6,169 bases of DNA, taken from Burkholderiaceae bacterium (GTDB taxonomy: Bacteria; Pseudomonadota; Gammaproteobacteria; Burkholderiales; Burkholderiaceae). The stretch spans positions 1 through 6,169 of the forward strand of contig CANGWT010000109.1 in assembly GCA_947457745.1 (NCBI GenBank), read 5' to 3'. This document shows, piece after piece, positions 6,090-6,169 of the stretch. Within the stretch, counting starts at the first letter, position 1; each line of letters opens with the position of its first letter. Both the position numbers and the translations under genes were made by a program. The notes below the pieces were generated by a model, which did not search any database, was not told the DNA's origin, and worked only from the letters and a program-made list of their open reading frames with translations.

Positions 6090-6169
6090 TATTTGCCCCC
6101 CTTATTACCAACAGCGGCAGCATTCATGAGCTCCACAAAACGATCAAATAAATAGGCAATATCGTGAGG
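6089..6169 (-). CDS. carA: Carbamoyl-phosphate synthase small subunit CarA, C-terminal fragment (cut by window edge)
   Basis: The last 26 codons and the stop are present; the gene begins past the right edge. Reading the minus strand gives PHDIAYLFDRFVELMN followed by a short tail ending GNKGGK. The PHD...LFDRF pattern is the conserved C-terminus of CarA, the glutamine amidotransferase subunit that supplies ammonia to CarB. The catalytic Cys-His-Glu region is outside the window except for its immediate downstream end. The stop TAA shares its last A with the carB ATG, which fits stoichiometric, coupled synthesis of the two subunits. The fragment is short, but its position directly before carB makes the identification firm. 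Confidence 0.92.
   Translation of the reverse strand, partial: PHDIAYLFDRFVELMNAAAVGNKGGK
6096..6103 (-). promoter_or_regulatory. ribosome binding site of carB inside the carA end
   Basis: AAGGGGGG on the minus strand lies 6 bases before the carB ATG and within the last codons of carA. It pairs with the 16S rRNA tail through AAGG and neighbouring G residues. With the one-base stop/start overlap it suggests translational coupling. Confidence 0.7.

Noticed and set aside
1..6169. Mobile element, CRISPR array, tRNA or rRNA gene, toxin-antitoxin or defence system
   Set aside because: No transposase, integrase, repeat-spacer pattern, cloverleaf or accessory gene could be seen; all coding space is taken by recognisable core genes.

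Overview
This is an ordinary housekeeping stretch of a betaproteobacterial chromosome, most likely Polynucleobacter or a close relative in Burkholderiaceae. That placement rests on the style of the proteins, a moderate GC content judged by eye to be in the mid-to-high 40s percent, and the gene order, which as I recall it (car genes, greA, a DUF4149 gene, divergent yhbY and rlmE, then ftsH) is typical of Burkholderiales. No database search was possible, so the genus is an inference.

Layout from right to left, because most genes are on the minus strand. The last codons of carA (6089-6169) overlap the start of carB by one base (TAATG). carB (2826-6089) is followed 19 bp later by greA (2330-2806), and 17 bp later by a four-helix DUF4149 membrane protein (1827-2312). 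The spacing suggests one transcript, carA-carB-greA-DUF4149. It meets the plus-strand yhbY gene (1102-1728) tail to tail, and a strong symmetrical hairpin flanked by A and T runs (1757-1783) can terminate both transcripts. yhbY and rlmE (289-963, minus, GTG start) diverge from a 138-bp intergenic region. Beyond rlmE, a 139-bp gap with a weak terminator-like hairpin and a 14-bp perfect palindrome leads into the 5' end of ftsH (1-149, minus, cut by the window edge).

Functionally, CarA and CarB make carbamoyl phosphate for pyrimidines and arginine. GreA rescues backtracked RNA polymerase. YhbY and RlmE both act on the large ribosomal subunit or its RNA. FtsH is the membrane AAA+ protease. The DUF4149 protein has no assigned function.

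I looked for a novel system and found none: no mobile element, CRISPR array, RNA gene or defence-like cluster. The points worth a second look are small. They are the G-run at the carA-carB overlap, the palindrome before ftsH, the long basic tail on YhbY, the divergent rlmE/yhbY control region, and the DUF4149 gene of unknown function. No gene-free stretch exceeds 300 bp.
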